A DNA stretch of 32,002 nucleotides from Acidocella sp. 20-57-95 (GCA_002255575.1 NCAT01000023.1:1-32002), one strand, 5' to 3'; positions 16,021-25,823 are shown, counted from the stretch's first letter. The notes: a model not told the origin generated them from the letters alone. Numbers and translations: made by a program.

Positions 16021-16138
16021 ACAACAACCATGAGAAGCAATATGCGCGTGCATAAAAACGACACGGGGCTTCTTTTGGCAGCTTCAAAAGCTTCATCCAT
16101 CTATTTGCATTGTGCATCTACGCCCCATATCTTATACG

Positions 16139-16153
16139 GAACATTTTGCGAAC
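16139..16153. promoter_or_regulatory. LexA box of uvrA
   Basis: GAAC-ATTTTGC-GAAC exactly fits the alphaproteobacterial LexA operator (GTTC-N7-GTTC read on the other strand). It ends 13 bases before the preferred uvrA start, consistent with SOS control of this repair gene. Confidence 0.85.
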
Positions 16154-16166
16154 ATTCGGGGTTGGT

Positions 16167-19046
16167 ATGGTGAAGTCTAGTGGAGCTGGTTTTATAGTCG
16201 TGCGTGGTGCACGGGAGCATAATCTCAAGAATATTGATATTTCGATCCCCCGCGAACAACTCACCGTCATTACCGGCCTGTCAGGTTCTGGTAAGTCTTC
16301 GCTCGCGTTTGATACAATATATGCTGAAGGCCAGCGCCGCTATGTTGAAAGCCTGTCTTCCTACGCGCGGCAGTTTTTGGAGTTAATGGGTAAACCAGAT
16401 GTTGATTCCATTGAAGGGCTATCACCAGCCATTTCAATCGAACAAAAAACCACGTCGAAAAATCCGCGCTCGACCGTTGGTACGGTCACAGAAATTCACG
16501 ATTATATGCGGCTATTATGGGCGCGGGCGGGCGTACCATATTCGCCCACAACCGGCTTGCCGATTGAGGCGCAGACGGTTGCCCAGATGGTTGACCGGGT
16601 GATGGCCCTGGCTGAGGGGACGAAGCTGATTTTGCTGGCGCCGGTCATTCGGGACCGTAAAGGGGAATATCGCAAAGAGCTGGCAGAATTGCAGCGTAAA
16701 GGTTTCACACGCGCAAAAGTCGATGGAAAAATCTATGAGATTGATCAGGTTCCGGCGTTAAACAAAAAATTGAAACATGAAATTGAAGCCGTTGTTGACC
16801 GGATTGTTGTGAAGCCTGGCATTGAAAAGCGACTAGCCGACTCTTTTGAAACGGCTTTAGCGCTGTCAGATGGTATTGTATATGCAGAAGGGGCGGATGA
16901 CAAAACGCATATTGTATTTTCATCGCGCTTTGCTTGCCCTGTTTCAGGTTTTACAATTGAGGAAATTGAGCCCCGTTTGTTCTCGTTCAACTCTCCTCAT
17001 GGCGCCTGTCCAGTTTGCGATGGTTTAGGGGTAGAAACTTTTTTTGATCCGCATCTTGTGGTCCCAGATGAACAAAGGGCTTTGAGCGAAAGTGCGGTTC
17101 TGCCGTGGGCTAATGCGCAATCGCCATATTACGACCAGACCTTGGGAAGTTTGGCAAAGCATTACGGCGTAAAAATGACAACGCCTTGGGAAGCCTTACC
17201 GGAGCCAATACAGACCGCAATTTTATACGGGTCCGGTAAGCAAGAGATTGAGTTTAGTTACAAAGACAGCACACGCACTTATAAAGTTTCCAAGCCATTT
17301 GAGGGTGTTATTAAAAACCTCGAACGCCGCTTGCGCGAGACGGATTCTGCCTGGGTGCGTGAGGAATTATCACGCTATCAGGCAGAACGGCCTTGTGGCA
17401 CATGTCACGGCGCGCGGCTGAAGCCTGAGGCTCTGGCGGTAAAAATTGCCGGGAGAAATCTGGCGGAGGTTGCAGAGCTCTCAATTGCAAAGGCGCGTGA
17501 TTGGTTTGCTGAGGTTGATAACACTCTCACCCCGCAGCGGTCGGAAATTGCCCGGCGGATTTTGCGCGAGATAAATGATCGCTTGCAATTTTTGGTTGAT
17601 GTTGGCTTGAATTACCTCACGCTCGCCCGTGGTTCGGCAACACTTTCTGGCGGAGAAAGTCAGCGCATACGCTTAGCAAGTCAAATAGGGTCCGGGCTGA
17701 CAGGTGTGTTGTATGTGCTTGATGAACCCTCAATAGGTTTGCACCAACGTGATAATGAACGGTTGTTGGGAACACTCCAACGGCTCAAAAGCCTTGGTAA
17801 TACAGTGCTGGTGGTTGAGCATGATGAGGACGCAATTCGCAGTGCCGACCATTTAATCGATATGGGTCCCGCCGCTGGTCTAAATGGCGGTTATGTTGTG
17901 GCACAGGGCACGCCAGCCGAGGTGGCAGCGAATCCTAAGTCGATAACTGGCGACTACCTTTCTGGCCGCAAAATGATTCCGATCCCCACCCCGAGACGGC
18001 CCTTACAAAAAGACCGAATGGTAAAAATCATCGGCGCACGCGGCAACAACTTGAAGAATGTTACGGCCGAGTTTCCATTGGGTGTTTTCACTTGTATCAC
18101 AGGTGTCTCTGGCGGCGGTAAATCAACCTTAGTGATTGATACGCTCTACAAAGCGGTATCTCGCCGTTTGATGGGCTCTGGTGAGGTGCCGGCGGCATTC
18201 GACAAGCTGGAAGGTCTCGAACAACTCGACAAGATCATCGATATCGACCAATCACCCATTGGTCGCACGCCACGCTCAAACCCAGCAACCTATACCGACC
18301 TGTTCGCCCCTATTCGCGATTGGTTTTCAGAAATGCCCGAAGCGCGCACCCGCGGCTATAAGCCTGGTCGTTTTAGCTTCAACGTAAAAGGGGGGCGTTG
18401 TGAAGCTTGTCAGGGTGATGGTGTTTTGAAAATTGAAATGCACTTTTTGCCAGATGTGTTCGTCACCTGTGATACATGTAAAGGCAAGCGCTATAACCGC
18501 GAAACGCTGGAAGTAAAATTTCGAGGTCATTCAATCGCTGATGTCCTTGACATGACGGTCGACGAAGCGAAAGAGTTTTTCAAAGCTGTTCCGAAAATTC
18601 ACGACCGTTTGAGCATTCTGCAAAAAGTAGGACTTGGCTATATAAGCCTTGGCCAGCAGGCCACCACACTTTCAGGTGGAGAAGCACAGAGGATAAAGCT
18701 CTCGAAAGAACTTGCTAAACGTCCAACGGGCCGTACGTTGTATATTCTGGATGAGCCCACAACCGGTTTGCATTTTGAAGACATTCGAAAACTATTAGAA
18801 GTCCTGCATGCGCTGGTTGATACCGGTAACACGGTGATTGTGATCGAGCATAATCTCGAAGTGATTAAAACGGCTGACCATGTGATTGATCTAGGACCAG
18901 AGGGCGGCGATGGGGGGGGACGGATTGTGGCAACCGGAACGCCCGAAGATATCGCAGCCTGCCCTGAGAGCCACACGGGACGGTTCCTCAAGCCCTTACT
19001 ACCAGTTGCGAAGCCAACAAAGCTGAAAAAGCGGGCTGCTCTCTAA
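16167..19046 (+). CDS. uvrA: Excinuclease ABC subunit A
   Basis: 959 residues from ATG 16167, the normal UvrA length. The first ATPase has Walker [10 protein letters not shown] at 37-45, a C4 zinc finger ([13 protein letters not shown]...CPVCDG), a CGTCHGARL module and signature [18 protein letters not shown] with [11 protein letters not shown]. The second ATPase has [11 protein letters not shown], the CEACQGDG...[10 protein letters not shown] zinc finger and [15 protein letters not shown] with [11 protein letters not shown]. It finds bulky DNA lesions and loads UvrB in nucleotide excision repair. The frame is open 19 codons further up, but the LexA box lies there, so 16167 with GGGG upstream is preferred. 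It converges on the methyltransferase gene with one base between the stops. Confidence 0.97.
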   Translation: MVKSSGAGFIVVRGAREHNLKNIDISIPREQLTVITGLSGSGKSSLAFDTIYAEGQRRYVESLSSYARQFLELMGKPDVDSIEGLSPAISIEQKTTSKNPRSTVGTVTEIHDYMRLLWARAGVPYSPTTGLPIEAQTVAQMVDRVMALAEGTKLILLAPVIRDRKGEYRKELAELQRKGFTRAKVDGKIYEIDQVPALNKKLKHEIEAVVDRIVVKPGIEKRLADSFETALALSDGIVYAEGADDKTHIVFSSRFACPVSGFTIEEIEPRLFSFNSPHGACPVCDGLGVETFFDPHLVVPDEQRALSESAVLPWANAQSPYYDQTLGSLAKHYGVKMTTPWEALPEPIQTAILYGSGKQEIEFSYKDSTRTYKVSKPFEGVIKNLERRLRETDSAWVREELSRYQAERPCGTCHGARLKPEALAVKIAGRNLAEVAELSIAKARDWFAEVDNTLTPQRSEIARRILREINDRLQFLVDVGLNYLTLARGSATLSGGESQRIRLASQIGSGLTGVLYVLDEPSIGLHQRDNERLLGTLQRLKSLGNTVLVVEHDEDAIRSADHLIDMGPAAGLNGGYVVAQGTPAEVAANPKSITGDYLSGRKMIPIPTPRRPLQKDRMVKIIGARGNNLKNVTAEFPLGVFTCITGVSGGGKSTLVIDTLYKAVSRRLMGSGEVPAAFDKLEGLEQLDKIIDIDQSPIGRTPRSNPATYTDLFAPIRDWFSEMPEARTRGYKPGRFSFNVKGGRCEACQGDGVLKIEMHFLPDVFVTCDTCKGKRYNRETLEVKFRGHSIADVLDMTVDEAKEFFKAVPKIHDRLSILQKVGLGYISLGQQATTLSGGEAQRIKLSKELAKRPTGRTLYILDEPTTGLHFEDIRKLLEVLHALVDTGNTVIVIEHNLEVIKTADHVIDLGPEGGDGGGRIVATGTPEDIAACPESHTGRFLKPLLPVAKPTKLKKRAAL

Positions 19047-19047
19047 G

Positions 19048-19884
19048 CTAGCCGTTGGTCGCGGTTATCACGAAAATTGTCGCCGGCAGCTTTAGTCCAT
19101 CGGCTTGGTCAAATTGGGTGAATGCGCTTGATATCTCTTCGCGTAAGCGCATGCGGGTTGCAGGGTTGGCTTGCTTTTCATCGAGCAAGGCGCTGGCTGG
19201 GCCAAGGCTGCACGCGATTTGTGATTCAGTTTCTATATCGTTCCCAATGATGGGCACGTGGTGTGGTGTTATAGCGATATTCGTAAAACCAGCATCTGCC
19301 ATTATACCATGAACGTAGGTGGGGTCGGCGAAAGCCATTGGGCCAGGTGCGTGGGGTGGCCTTGGGGCGGCGGGTCCCAGTGCGGCAGTTACAATTTCAA
19401 ACGGAATATGCCAATGTGGATTATCTGAAAGCGGTGCCCAGCAGATAAAACAAATCCTGCCGCCTAGCGTTAACGAAGTGCGCAAATTACTAAATGCGGC
19501 AACTGGATTACCAAAAAACATATTGCCGAACCGGGAAATAAGGGCGTTATAAGAAGCCGGATGAAATCGATAAGTTTCGGCGTCCGCCAATAGAAATTCT
19601 AAATTATTCTGGCCAGCAGTATTTTGGCGGGCCACATTTAGCATGGTTTCCGATATATCAATGCCAGTTACAGAGCCATTTGCAGCAAGTTGGCGCGCAG
19701 CGCGGATGCTGGTAGGCCCTGTGCCACAACCGACATCCAGAATTGCCTCACCGGCTTGCAGGGCTGCTTTGGTAAGAAGTAGATCAGTAATCGCCGCAAA
19801 ACGTGGCTCCAGAGTATCGCCGACTTTTATCCATTTTGGTCCCGCCACTTCATTCCAATATGTGACTTGTTTTTCATTTGCCAT
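19048..19884 (-). CDS. Class I SAM-dependent methyltransferase
   Basis: 278 residues. The SAM-binding motif I is AILDVGCGTGPTSIRAA at about 48-64, motif II is VTGIDISETMLNVAR, and LLADAETYRFHPASYNALISRFGNMFF supplies motifs III-IV, so this is a Rossmann-fold methyltransferase of the UbiE/Methyltransf_11 type. N-terminal YWNEVAGPKWIKVGDTLEP is characteristic of a family of uncharacterised bacterial methyltransferases. The substrate is unknown. It starts 1 base after the chrA stop and ends the secB-his directon, so it is probably co-transcribed, but nothing links it to histidine or chromate biochemistry. Confidence 0.82.
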   Translation of the reverse strand: MANEKQVTYWNEVAGPKWIKVGDTLEPRFAAITDLLLTKAALQAGEAILDVGCGTGPTSIRAARQLAANGSVTGIDISETMLNVARQNTAGQNNLEFLLADAETYRFHPASYNALISRFGNMFFGNPVAAFSNLRTSLTLGGRICFICWAPLSDNPHWHIPFEIVTAALGPAAPRPPHAPGPMAFADPTYVHGIMADAGFTNIAITPHHVPIIGNDIETESQIACSLGPASALLDEKQANPATRMRLREEISSAFTQFDQADGLKLPATIFVITATNG

Positions 19885-19885
19885 A

Positions 19886-21055
19886 TTAAAAAACTACCGC
19901 AGTTATAACAACCAAGCATACTACGCCGATCGGAGGTATTTTTATTTTTGTTAGCGCTAAATAAGCAGAAGTCACAATAACACAATCTAGTATGCTTCTA
20001 GCAGTTCCAACGATGACTAAGTTAATAAGAGCATATCCGAGCATCCCAACGACGATCGCGTTGAGACCGACGATTGTCATAGCGACATTGGGGCGGTTTT
20101 TCAGCCCATGCCAAAATGGCAACACCGCTGCCACCAATAACAACCCTGGAAGAAAAATAGCGAATACCGCGATCGTGGCGCCGCCAAAATTCCCAGATGC
20201 TCCGTTAGCGACAGCGCCCAAGAAAGCGGCAAAAGTGAATAATGGACCTGGCATTGCCTGTGCTATCCCGTACCCGGCCAAAAATATATCCTCCGGGACC
20301 CAGCCTGATTGTACCACAGCACGGCTTAATAGAGGCAAAACAACATGGCCCCCGCCAAAGACCAAAGCGCCGGTGCGGTAGAAGGCACTGAATAATGTGC
20401 CAGTTCCTAACAAAGGTAAGGTAAAAGACACCGCTAATAGGGCTAAGAAAGCAACACCGCACAGAATGCCAACCTTGTGAGAGAGTCCCAAACCAGGTGA
20501 GGTTAGCGCCGCAGGAGGATCTTTTGGTCGATCCAGCAAGTAGCGGCCAATGATACCACCAATAATAAGTGCTGATATCTGTCCTAGTGAACTCGGCAAT
20601 AACGTCACAATCAGCAATCCTATAACCGCTAATGTGCGCGTAGAAAAATCCCGACACAAATTATTTGTCATCGTAACGACTGCTTCTGCCACAACAGCGA
20701 TGGCAACGAGTTGCAACCCATGTAGGATTTTTTGACCAACTAATGATCCACCAATGGCATGTAATTGCGTTGCAGCAACAAACATGATGGCCGCCGATGG
20801 CAAAGTAAACCCTAGCCAGGCTGCAAGGCCACCTAACCATCCGGCCCGCAGTAAACCAATGCCAAATCCAGTCTGGCTGGATGCCGGGCCGGGCAAAAAT
20901 TGGCATAAGCCGATCAGAGATGCAAAATCAGCCTCGCTGATCCACTTATGCTTCTCGACGAAAGCCCTGCGAAAATAGCCGAGATGAGCAACAGGACCGC
21001 CAAAGCTTGTCAGTCCTAGCTTCAAGAATATCCAGAAGATCTCAAAAGCGCGCAC
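19886..21055 (-). CDS. chrA: Chromate transporter, ChrA family (two CHR domains)
   Basis: 389 residues with two related CHR domains, the long-chain form. The first begins FWIFLKLGLTSFGGPVAHLGYFRRAFVEKHKW and includes CQFLPGPASSQTGFGIG; the second has AFYRTGALVFGGGHVVLPLL and GIAQAMPGPLFTFAAFLGA. The G-G-P/G-G-G-H and P-G-P motifs define the family. About ten to twelve membrane helices are likely. Characterised members export chromate, but the true role of many is unproven. The start is GTG at 21055; its G is also the last base of the HIT stop codon (TAGTG), so translation is coupled to the HIT gene. The 3' end is 1 base from the methyltransferase start. Confidence 0.9.
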   Translation of the reverse strand: MRAFEIFWIFLKLGLTSFGGPVAHLGYFRRAFVEKHKWISEADFASLIGLCQFLPGPASSQTGFGIGLLRAGWLGGLAAWLGFTLPSAAIMFVAATQLHAIGGSLVGQKILHGLQLVAIAVVAEAVVTMTNNLCRDFSTRTLAVIGLLIVTLLPSSLGQISALIIGGIIGRYLLDRPKDPPAALTSPGLGLSHKVGILCGVAFLALLAVSFTLPLLGTGTLFSAFYRTGALVFGGGHVVLPLLSRAVVQSGWVPEDIFLAGYGIAQAMPGPLFTFAAFLGAVANGASGNFGGATIAVFAIFLPGLLLVAAVLPFWHGLKNRPNVAMTIVGLNAIVVGMLGYALINLVIVGTARSILDCVIVTSAYLALTKIKIPPIGVVCLVVITAVVF

Positions 21056-21441
21056 TATGCGTCAATCGGTGCAAGCATCACCCCAAGTTTTCGGCCACCT
21101 AATATATGGACGTGATAATGTGGAACTTCTTGATGACTGTCCCACCCCATATTCGTAATCAAGCGGTAGCCGGTCTCTTCTAATCCCAAGTTTTTGGCCA
21201 CGAGGGCAACGGCGCGGTTAAAGCCAAACACCAAATCAGCAGCGGCGTTGGCACCAAAATCAGCAAAACTGACGAATTTTCCCTTTGGAATTACCAGCAC
21301 ATGAACCGGTGCCTGCGGACGAATATCGTGGAAGGCGAGCGCATACTCATCCTCATAGATTTTGTTGCAAGGTATCTCAGCACGCAAAATTTTCGCGAAG
21401 ATATTATTGTCATCATAGGGAAGCAGGCCGCTGACAACCAT
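21055..21441 (-). CDS. Histidine triad (HIT) nucleotide-binding protein, HinT-like
   Basis: 128 residues. NNIFAKILRAEIPCNKIYEDEYALAFHDI is the standard HinT N-terminus, PVHVLVIPKG the central strand, and PHYHVHILGG carries the H-x-H-x-H-x triad near 107-113. HinT-type enzymes hydrolyse purine nucleoside phosphoramidates such as AMP-lysine. It lies 14 bases after hisE; adjacency of a HIT gene to hisE is recurrent in alphaproteobacteria. The ATG is preceded by an AGGAGT-type SD. The stop overlaps the chrA GTG by one base. Confidence 0.93.
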   Translation of the reverse strand: MVVSGLLPYDDNNIFAKILRAEIPCNKIYEDEYALAFHDIRPQAPVHVLVIPKGKFVSFADFGANAAADLVFGFNRAVALVAKNLGLEETGYRLITNMGWDSHQEVPHYHVHILGGRKLGVMLAPIDA

Positions 21442-21455
21442 AACACACTCCTAGT

Positions 21456-21902
21456 TTAGGGAATTTTCCGGGTATCCAAAGCTTTGTAAACGGGCTTACG
21501 GGCGGCTTTTTCGGCAATGCCACTCACACCTTCACGGCGTGCCAACTCAGCCCAGACTAATTCCGGTTGCAATCCGGCGTCTACCCACATCACCAGTAAG
21601 TGGTAAAGCACGTCGGCACTCTCCCCGATTAAGGCGGAGCGCTGGCCAGCCACCGCTTCAATGAGGCACTCAACAGCTTCTTCCCCAAATTTCTGGGCGA
21701 TTTTTGCGGTGCCCCGGGAAAGTAACCGTGCTGAGTGGCTAAGAGCAGGGTCGGAATCCTTGCGCGAAAGTACGGTGTCCCAAAGCCGGTCCAATATCCG
21801 CGCATCAACCGCGCCGATTGGCCGCACGTTAACAGTTCCCTTTACCTTGGCAGCCGGCTTTGGCTTGGCAACCGCCTGTGACTTTCCAACCTTCTTGGCC
21901 AT
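21456..21902 (-). CDS. hisE: Phosphoribosyl-ATP diphosphatase
   Basis: 148 residues, longer than the usual roughly 105. The core is typical MazG-like His[42 protein letters not shown] (the E-E-x-x-E metal cluster), [13 protein letters not shown] (E-x-x-D), and a basic C-terminus [13 protein letters not shown]. It removes pyrophosphate from phosphoribosyl-ATP, the second step of histidine synthesis. The extra N-terminal 25-30 residues are Lys/Ala/Val-rich ([20 protein letters not shown]) and probably disordered. The ATG directly follows the hisF TAA with no gap (TAAATG), which supports the long start. Confidence 0.95.
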   Translation of the reverse strand: MAKKVGKSQAVAKPKPAAKVKGTVNVRPIGAVDARILDRLWDTVLSRKDSDPALSHSARLLSRGTAKIAQKFGEEAVECLIEAVAGQRSALIGESADVLYHLLVMWVDAGLQPELVWAELARREGVSGIAEKAARKPVYKALDTRKIP

Positions 21903-22694
21903 TTATTCCAAAAAATTCCCATTCGCTAATCTGGCTCGCTGGTTACGAACCGGAAGTTGTGCATGTGCCAGCGCGGCTTTCACGTCCTCTATCTTAAATG
22001 TTCCAAAATGGAAAACGCTGGCCGCGAGCAGGCCGGTCGCCCCCGCTTTGGCGCCTTCGACAAAATGTTCGAGCGTCCCGACGCCGCCGGAGGCCACCAC
22101 CGGTAGCCGCACTGCGCGGCAGACTTCGCCGAGCAGATCCAGATCAAAGCCTTTGCCCGTGCCGTCACGGTCCATCGAGGTGAGCAAAATTTCGCCAGCC
22201 CCTAGTTCCGAGATCTGCTTGGCCCAGGCGATCACATCAAGACCGGTATTGTTGCGGCCGCCATGCGAGAAAACCTCCCATTTGCCGGGTGCTGACTGCC
22301 TGGCATCGATGGCAACCACGACGCATTGGCTACCGAATTTCTGCGCCGCTTCAGCAACCAATTCCGGACGGCTGATGGCGGCGGAATTGATGCTGCATTT
22401 ATCGGCCCCTGCCAGGAGTAACCGGCGCATATCAGCCACCGTGCGAATGCCGCCACCTACGGTCAGGGGTAGAAATATCTTTTCAGCGGTGCGCGAGACA
22501 ACGTCGAGAATTGTATCGCGGTTATCGCTGCTCGCGGTGATGTCCAGAAATGTCAGCTCATCGGCACCAGCAGCATCATATATCGCCGCTTGCTCCACCG
22601 GGTCACCGGCATCGCGCAGAGAGACGAAATTTACCCCCTTCACCACCCGCCCGTCTTTCACGTCTAGGCAAGGGATCACCCGTAGCTTTAACAT
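21903..22694 (-). CDS. hisF: Imidazole glycerol phosphate synthase, cyclase subunit
   Basis: 263 residues, a (beta/alpha)8 barrel. The catalytic acids are both present: D11 in [17 protein letters not shown] and D130 in [27 protein letters not shown] and VIASGGVG-like phosphate-binding loops follow. It combines ammonia from HisH with PRFAR to give imidazole glycerol phosphate and AICAR. It overlaps hisA by 7 bases and touches hisE. Confidence 0.97.
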   Translation of the reverse strand: MLKLRVIPCLDVKDGRVVKGVNFVSLRDAGDPVEQAAIYDAAGADELTFLDITASSDNRDTILDVVSRTAEKIFLPLTVGGGIRTVADMRRLLLAGADKCSINSAAISRPELVAEAAQKFGSQCVVVAIDARQSAPGKWEVFSHGGRNNTGLDVIAWAKQISELGAGEILLTSMDRDGTGKGFDLDLLGEVCRAVRLPVVASGGVGTLEHFVEGAKAGATGLLAASVFHFGTFKIEDVKAALAHAQLPVRNQRARLANGNFLE

Positions 22695-23419
22695 GCTTCC
22701 AGCGCTTCAGCGGCATTGAGTCGGCCATCGTAGAGAGCCCGCCCGATGATGGCACCAGAGAGGTTCGGCGTGGTTTGCGCTGCTGCTTTCAGTGTCACAA
22801 TATCAGCCAGCCCGGCAACGCCACCGGAGGCGATCACGGGCACAGAAATGCCAGCTGCGAGCGTTATGGTTTCATCGAGGTTCAACCCGCTCAACATGCC
22901 ATCCCGAGCGATGTCCGTATAGATGATTGAGGCAATCCCCGCGTCTTCCAGCTGTTTGGCAAGCGCGGTGGCTGCCAGACTGGATGTTTCGGCCCAGCCT
23001 TCGGTGGCCACCATGCCGCCGCGTGCGTCAATGCCAACGACGATTTTGCCAGGAAATTCTTTGCAGGCCTCACGCACCAGAGCCGGATTTTTAGCGGCTG
23101 CGCTGCCCAGGATGACGCGGCGGACGCCCGCCGCCAGCCAAGCCTCGATCCCCGCGAGGTCCCGAATACCGCCGCCTAACTGAACGGGAATCTTCACCGC
23201 AGATAATATTGACCGTACTGCACTGGCATTCACAGGTTTACCAGCGAAGGCACCGTTCAAATCCACCACATGCACCCAGCCAAACCCCATCGCTTCCCAG
23301 GCAGCGGCCTGCGCGCCGGGATCATCGGCATAGATTGTGGCCTGATCCATCTCGCCGCGCTTGAGACGCACGCAAGCACCGTCTTTTAGGTCAATCGCGG
23401 GGTAGAGCGTTAAAGTCAT
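22688..23419 (-). CDS. hisA: Phosphoribosylformimino-AICAR ribotide isomerase
   Basis: 243 residues, a half-barrel-duplicated TIM barrel like HisF. The catalytic Asp pair is D10 ([18 protein letters not shown]) and D131 in [25 protein letters not shown] and [13 protein letters not shown] are the phosphate loops. It performs the Amadori rearrangement of ProFAR to PRFAR. It overlaps the upstream GNAT gene by 4 bases and hisF by 7, so the three are translated in series. Confidence 0.97.
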   Translation of the reverse strand: MTLTLYPAIDLKDGACVRLKRGEMDQATIYADDPGAQAAAWEAMGFGWVHVVDLNGAFAGKPVNASAVRSILSAVKIPVQLGGGIRDLAGIEAWLAAGVRRVILGSAAAKNPALVREACKEFPGKIVVGIDARGGMVATEGWAETSSLAATALAKQLEDAGIASIIYTDIARDGMLSGLNLDETITLAAGISVPVIASGGVAGLADIVTLKAAAQTTPNLSGAIIGRALYDGRLNAAEALEAC

Positions 23420-23961
23420 TTGTTCAGTCGTTTATAATAGAAGTGCCCTTGTACGGTAGCACCCTTTACCTTGGCATAGGCAGGGTGGGTGCCCCAGCGT
23501 TCAAAACCAGCAGCCTCGTAGAGGGCGATTGCTGCTTTCTGGGTCTCGCGGACATCAAGGTTCAGGACATGAAAGCCAAGAGCGCGCGCGCGTTCTTCAG
23601 ATTTTTGAATAATCAGCTTGGCTAGCCCGTGCCCGCGCGCATAAGGCGCGACGAAATTATGCATAATGCTACCTGCAAATGCTTGTGCCTCATTATTACG
23701 TGAGGGTTTGAGCAATTGTGCCGCCCCATAGATAACACCGTCAATCCGGCCAACGATCAGCTCGCGTTCCGGCACCAGTACAACACCACGGAAATATTGT
23801 TCGAGCACGCTGGCTTTAGGTGGCTTCACCCAGCCGAATCCGCCGCCTTCCAGAATGGCTGCTGTTGCAGCTTCGGCAATCGCATGCACATCGGCATCAT
23901 CGTCAAAGCGCTCAATGCGTTCGGCGTTCAGCGTGGCCGGTTTGGGTAAATCTTGTTTCAC
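23416..23961 (-). CDS. GNAT-family N-acetyltransferase in the his operon
   Basis: 181 residues. The acetyl-CoA-binding motif A is [30 protein letters not shown] near 106-135 (R/Q-x-x-G-x-G/A pattern seen as ARGHGLA), followed by [26 protein letters not shown], the classic motif B. The N-terminal 30 residues are polar. Substrate is unknown. It sits between hisH and hisA, 59 bases after the hisH stop side and overlapping hisA by 4, so it is locked into histidine-operon expression. It may acetylate a small amine or protein; no step of histidine synthesis needs such an enzyme. Confidence 0.88.
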   Translation of the reverse strand: MKQDLPKPATLNAERIERFDDDADVHAIAEAATAAILEGGGFGWVKPPKASVLEQYFRGVVLVPERELIVGRIDGVIYGAAQLLKPSRNNEAQAFAGSIMHNFVAPYARGHGLAKLIIQKSEERARALGFHVLNLDVRETQKAAIALYEAAGFERWGTHPAYAKVKGATVQGHFYYKRLNK

Positions 23962-24020
23962 GGCTGCCTCATCGCAGCCGCAGCCCTGCTAATCAAGGTG
24001 TGACACATGAAACTTAGGCA

Positions 24021-24656
24021 TTACGGCGCCCAGGTCAAAAAATTAGCAAGAATCTGCAACCCAACTTCCTGGCTTTTTTCGACATGGAACTGTGTGCCAG
24101 CTTTATTACCGCTGGCGATCATGGCTACCACCGGTCCGCCATAATCGGTACGGGCAATGACGTCGTCTGTATCGCCACCGGTCAGTGCATAAGAATGAAC
24201 AAAATAGGCATGATCGCCAAGCCGCAGACCGTCCAGTAATGGGTGGGCACCGGGTGTAAATAGCAGTTCGTTCCAGCCCATATGGGGCAACCGCAATGAC
24301 TGGGCCGGGAGCGGCGCAATATCGCCGGCAACCCAGCCAAATCCTGGTGTTACTTTATGTTCCAGCCCGCGCGCGGCCATTAGTTGCATGCCAACACATA
24401 TACCTAAGAATGGTACCCCCTGTTCGACCCGTTCGCGCATTGCATCGCCCAAACCGTCAAAGCTGGCCAGGCCCGCCGCGCAGTCAGCAAATGCACCTTG
24501 TCCCGGAAGGACGATCCTATCAGCTTTAGCTACAATTTCAGGGTTGGACGTAACGCGAATATTTGCCGTCAGGCCCAGCCGCTGTGCCGCGAGTGTGAGC
24601 CCGCGCGCCGCGGAGGCCAGATTGCCGCTACCATAGTCAATCACGGCAATCAGCAA
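24021..24656 (-). CDS. hisH: Imidazole glycerol phosphate synthase, glutaminase subunit
   Basis: 211 residues, class I glutamine amidotransferase. The nucleophile is C87 in FLGICVGMQLM; the His and Glu are in GTQFHVEKSQ near the C-terminus (a Val replaces the commoner Pro between them). IDYGSGNLASAARGL at the N-terminus and LPGQGAF (oxyanion strand) are family-typical. It hydrolyses glutamine and channels ammonia to HisF. It starts immediately before the hisB stop end with no gap (hisB 24657). Confidence 0.96.
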   Translation of the reverse strand: MLIAVIDYGSGNLASAARGLTLAAQRLGLTANIRVTSNPEIVAKADRIVLPGQGAFADCAAGLASFDGLGDAMRERVEQGVPFLGICVGMQLMAARGLEHKVTPGFGWVAGDIAPLPAQSLRLPHMGWNELLFTPGAHPLLDGLRLGDHAYFVHSYALTGGDTDDVIARTDYGGPVVAMIASGNKAGTQFHVEKSQEVGLQILANFLTWAP

Positions 24657-25247
24657 TTACAGGCTGCCCTTGGTTGATGGAATTTCGCCCGCGATGCGAG
24701 GCTCGATTGCAACCGCCACTTTGAGGGCGCGGCCTACTGCCTTGAATGCAGCCTCGGCGACATGGTGGGCATTCGTCCCAGCCTTCTGCACAACATGCAG
24801 CGTGAGCAGTCCATTGCCGGTGAAGGCGCGAAAAAACTCCTCGAATAATTGTGTATCCATCTCGCCTAGCATCGGCCGAGGAAATTCCACGCTCCAGCTT
24901 AAATGCGCGCGACCGGAGAGGTCCACCACCGCTTCCACCAGGGCCTCATCCATCGGCACAGTTGCCTGGCCAAAGCGTGTTATACCGCGCTTGTCGCCCA
25001 GCGCCTTGGCAAAAGCCTGCCCCAATACGATGCCGACATCTTCTACGGTGTGGTGCGCATCGATATGCAAATCACCCACCGCCGTCACGGTCAGGTCAAA
25101 CAATCCATGGCGCGCGAAGGCGGTCAGCATATGGTCGAAAAACCCTATGCCGGTTTTGATATCGGTTTGGCCGGTGCCATCCAATTCTAAGTCCAGCGAA
25201 ATATTCGTTTCGCTGGTCTTGCGCGTAATGTTGGCGTTACGGCTCAA
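24657..25247 (-). CDS. hisB: Imidazoleglycerol-phosphate dehydratase
   Basis: 196 residues, the monofunctional dehydratase without the HisB phosphatase half. Both manganese-binding repeats are intact: HIDAHHTVEDVGIVLGQA at 61-78 and NAHHVAEAAFKAVGRAL near 162-178 (H-H-x-x-E signature twice). It dehydrates IGP to imidazole acetol phosphate. It overlaps the secB stop by 4 bases and abuts hisH. Confidence 0.97.
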   Translation of the reverse strand: MSRNANITRKTSETNISLDLELDGTGQTDIKTGIGFFDHMLTAFARHGLFDLTVTAVGDLHIDAHHTVEDVGIVLGQAFAKALGDKRGITRFGQATVPMDEALVEAVVDLSGRAHLSWSVEFPRPMLGEMDTQLFEEFFRAFTGNGLLTLHVVQKAGTNAHHVAEAAFKAVGRALKVAVAIEPRIAGEIPSTKGSL

Positions 25248-25747
25248 GCGTTTGCCACCGTGGGCATTTCCTGGGCCATTTGAGCAACGCGGGCCTGCCA
25301 GAGGCCGACAAAGTCAATCGGGCCAAGCATTACCGGCGGGAAGCCGCCATCGCGCGTTACATCGGCTAGAATGTTGCGGGCAAATGGGAATAACAAGCGC
25401 GGGCATTCGATCACCAAAATCGGCTCCTGCTGGTTTTCTGGAATGCCATTCAGCGTGAAAATGCCAGCATAGGCAATGTCTGCAATGAAGACGACCATCG
25501 GCTTTTCATCAGGCTTTGCGCCTTCGGCCGGCGGCAGGGTGGCCTCGGCGCGGGCAGCGAGAGTCACTTCAAAAACCGTCTGGTCGGGCTCGATCCGGCG
25601 AACCTGAACATCCAGGTTGATGTTCACCTGAGGTGCTGAACGCAGCACTGTATAGATCGCCGGGGCATTCGGTACTTCGAAAGACAGGTCTTTGGTGTAT
25701 TGAATATTCAAGACGAGCGGCGGAAGGGCCGGGGTGGCTTCAGACAT
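25244..25747 (-). CDS. secB: Protein-export chaperone SecB
   Basis: 167 residues, normal for alphaproteobacterial SecB. LNIQYTKDLSFEVPNAP, INLDVQVRRI, FIADIAYAGIFTLNGIPENQQEPILVIECPRLLFPFARNILADVTRDGGFPPVMLGPIDF are the hallmark conserved parts of the tetrameric chaperone; the GIPE and CPRLLFPFAR segments are near-invariant. It holds preproteins unfolded for SecA. It is the first gene of the directon running to the methyltransferase; AGGGAAA lies upstream of the ATG. The promoter must lie in the 76-base gap shared with the divergent argC. Confidence 0.96.
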   Translation of the reverse strand: MSEATPALPPLVLNIQYTKDLSFEVPNAPAIYTVLRSAPQVNINLDVQVRRIEPDQTVFEVTLAARAEATLPPAEGAKPDEKPMVVFIADIAYAGIFTLNGIPENQQEPILVIECPRLLFPFARNILADVTRDGGFPPVMLGPIDFVGLWQARVAQMAQEMPTVANA

Positions 25748-25823
25748 TGATGGTTTCCCTGGTATGTAGTTTCACGGACCGCCTAGCACGGCGCGTATGT
25801 GGTTGCCAGTATCGGAGGTAATA

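Noticed and set aside
15911..16117. 68-codon minus-strand frame between znuA and uvrA
   Set aside because: It spans the two hairpins, Zur box region and the approach to the LexA box; translation is Arg/Cys/Leu-rich without SD. Treated as part of an intergenic element, not a gene.
21661..22719. 352-codon plus-strand frame opposite hisE and hisF
   Set aside because: Antisense to two unmistakable enzymes; composition is Ser/Thr/Arg-rich with no fold signals.
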